This document shows, in pieces, positions 62,614-64,000 of a stretch of DNA of 64,000 nt. The notes beneath the pieces were generated by a model. The model saw only the letters and a program-made list of their open reading frames with translations. It made no database searches and was not told where the DNA came from. The translations under genes were made by a program, and so were the position numbers. The DNA comes from JABHGY01 sp964525185 (GTDB taxonomy: Bacteria > Fidelibacterota > Marinisomatia > Marinisomatales > UBA1611), in NCBI GenBank assembly GCA_964525185.1, contig CAZGFQ010000009.1, forward strand, positions 5,393 to 69,392. The letters are read 5' to 3'. Position 1 is the stretch's first letter. The number at the start of each line of letters is the position of its first letter.

Positions 62614-64000
62614 TAAAAAATCATCCTATATTGTTTTAGATCAAGGAACATCTGGAACAAAAGCATTTCTATTTAACGAAACCGGGGAAGTCCTTTTTTC
62701 AAAAAAAATAAAACATTCCCTAGAGAAACCTGCACCACATTGCGTGGAGTGTAATCCTAAAATAATTCTAGACGCCTGTCTTTCTCTTCTCAGTCGAATG
62801 ATTGACTATGTGGATGAAAATGATTTAGTAGTTGAATCGGCTGGTTTAACAGCACAGCGTTCCACCTTTATGTTTTGGGAAAAAGATTCTGGGGAAATCC
62901 GGTCTCCAGCCATCAGTTGGCAAGATAGTCGAGCAAAAAAAGAAGCAGATGAAAAAGAAGATTTAGCTGATTTTATTTGGGAAAAAACAGGCACACCATT
63001 AAGCGCTCATTTTGGTGGTCCAAAGTATGTTCATTTTACACGAAAAGATTCTTCCTTAAAAAGGGATACGGAAAATGGGAAAGTATTATTCGGCCCCATT
63101 AGTGCTTTTATTTCTCATCAATTAACAGGCGAACCATTCGTGGATGAATCCATCGCCTGTCGTTCATTATTTATAAATCTAGAAACAAGCAATTGGGATG
63201 ATGAACTATTAGACATTTTTGATATGCCACGAAATGGTTTACCCGAATTACGCCCAACAATGGCAGAATATGGACACATCAATATTCGGAATCATTCCTT
63301 TCCATTGAAAACAGTTATTGGAGATCAACAAGCAGCTCTTATTGGACAAACAGGTTTAAACCCCGGTTCATTGGCGATGAATTTTGGAACATCCGGCTCG
63401 GTGCAATTTAATGGTGGATCCAAACCTGGCGGTACGACCGGTCTTATTTCAAGTGTTTTAGCTTCGGATGATTCTTTCCGTCATTATTTATTTGAAGGAA
63501 CCATTAATGCATGTAATTCTTTATTTTACCATTTGGAAGATGTATTGACTATTCCGCACGAAGATATGAATTGGGATCAACGGTGCGAAAATCAACATAC
63601 CGATGGCGTCTTTATTCCGGGATTTGCCGGCCTTGCGTCTCCTTATTGGGTGAGCGGGATAACAGACTTTATGTATAATTTAGATGAAAACAATCCAAAT
63701 GAAACTGTTCGTGCGGGAATGGAATCTATCGGTTTTTTAACCGCGGATATTTATAACATTATTTCAAAGAAAGTTGATCGTACTCCATCTATGATTCCAG
63801 CAAGTGGCGGTGGCGCTCGACCCGTTTTATTACAATTCTTGGCAGATTTACTTCATATTCCTATGGGACATACTGCTATGAAAGATCGTACTGCTTATGG
63901 CGTATATAAAATATTGAGCGGACAAGCCACACCTAATAACGGCGGGCAAGCATTTGATAAAGAAGTGGTAGAATGTGACCACATATTTACACCCAAAATG
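62600..64000 (+). CDS. FGGY-family carbohydrate kinase, glycerol kinase-like, cut by window end
   Basis: An open frame from GTG at 62600 (or TTG at 62606) reaches the window end with no stop, giving 467 codons of a roughly 490-500-residue family. The start reads SSYIVLDQGTSGTKAFLFNETG (ATP-binding FGGY N-terminus). Later come LTAQRSTFMFWEKDSGE-SPAISWQDSRA, GDQQAALIGQTGLNPGSLAMNFGTSGS and IPASGGGARPVLLQFLADLL. The wording is near glycerol kinase but departs from it (LDQGTSGT and NFGTSGS), so the sugar or polyol is uncertain. It overlaps the MFS gene by about 14 bases. Confidence 0.88.
   Translation, partial: MKLNNKKSSYIVLDQGTSGTKAFLFNETGEVLFSKKIKHSLEKPAPHCVECNPKIILDACLSLLSRMIDYVDENDLVVESAGLTAQRSTFMFWEKDSGEIRSPAISWQDSRAKKEADEKEDLADFIWEKTGTPLSAHFGGPKYVHFTRKDSSLKRDTENGKVLFGPISAFISHQLTGEPFVDESIACRSLFINLETSNWDDELLDIFDMPRNGLPELRPTMAEYGHINIRNHSFPLKTVIGDQQAALIGQTGLNPGSLAMNFGTSGSVQFNGGSKPGGTTGLISSVLASDDSFRHYLFEGTINACNSLFYHLEDVLTIPHEDMNWDQRCENQHTDGVFIPGFAGLASPYWVSGITDFMYNLDENNPNETVRAGMESIGFLTADIYNIISKKVDRTPSMIPASGGGARPVLLQFLADLLHIPMGHTAMKDRTAYGVYKILSGQATPNNGGQAFDKEVVECDHIFTPKM

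Noticed and set aside
1..64000. CRISPR repeats that might explain the Cas6b-like gene
   Set aside because: I looked for regularly spaced direct repeats of 25-40 bases and saw none; intergenic spaces are all too short (at most about 200 bases) to hold a usual array.

Overview
The window is a low-G+C stretch (roughly one third G+C by eye), densely coded on both strands, from a Gram-negative (diderm) bacterium. The lipid A genes lpxA, lpxC and lpxD, an LpxL-type acyltransferase, BamA and OmpH/Skp, the secreted proteins with PEGA, lamin-tail and FlgD-like domains, and the PorV-like barrels suggest the FCB side of the tree. Protein style and gene order fit Marinimicrobia (SAR406 / Neomarinimicrobiota) best, but this is inference: no rRNA gene is present. 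A run of 100 Ns (51863-51962) shows that the sequence is a draft scaffold. I saw no tRNA, rRNA, CRISPR array, insertion sequence or prophage. No stretch above 300 bases lacks a gene; the largest spacer (18010-18210) holds a candidate promoter and a hairpin.

Layout. 1-14.9 kb, minus strand: a housekeeping run of murein amidase, murI, folC, rho, a Cas6b-like protein, an aspartate aminotransferase, rpmE (type B), a YqhQ-like protein, prfA, prmC, a UbiA-type prenyltransferase, dnaE and the start of dtd. 14.9-18.0 kb: two outer-membrane barrel proteins and two tiny paralogous membrane proteins with very strong ribosome sites. 18.2-23.7 kb: a surface-glycan block (three glycosyltransferases, a flippase, a FemAB/GNAT-like protein). 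23.8-25.4 kb, plus strand: eno-ftsB. 25.4-32.7 kb, minus: secreted proteins including two PEGA paralogues, dnaG, cvpA, yqeY, an orphan DNA methyltransferase-like protein and a deoxynucleoside kinase. 32.8-44.6 kb, mostly plus: arsC-like reductase, a 1075-residue lamin-tail repeat protein, an M23 peptidase, a rhomboid protease and a nucleoside salvage operon (cdd-udk-tdk-CNT transporter-adk-coaE). 44.6-47.5 kb, minus: flotillin FloA and an NfeD protease. 47.7-49.8 kb, plus: LpxL-type acyltransferase, TsaC/Sua5, DUF3108. 49.8-59.6 kb, minus: the envelope cluster uppS-bamA-ompH-lpxD-lpxC-fabZ-lpxA-barrel protein-dxr-rseP. 59.8-64 kb: mrp, ferredoxin, an MFS transporter and an FGGY kinase cut by the window end.

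How the genes work together. Most of the window serves envelope building (isoprenoid carrier, lipid A, outer-membrane protein insertion, peptidoglycan, surface glycan) and core information processing (replication, termination, translation release). Genes are tightly packed, with many 1-20 base overlaps and frequent TTG or GTG starts. The most unusual item is a Cas6b-family protein without the expected N-terminal histidines. It carries a long charged tail and sits inside the rho-aspartate aminotransferase-rpmE housekeeping block with no CRISPR locus in sight. Other items worth a look are the small paired membrane proteins behind a terminator-like leader, the methyltransferase with a changed catalytic motif, and a prenyltransferase of the kind used for archaeal-type ether lipids.
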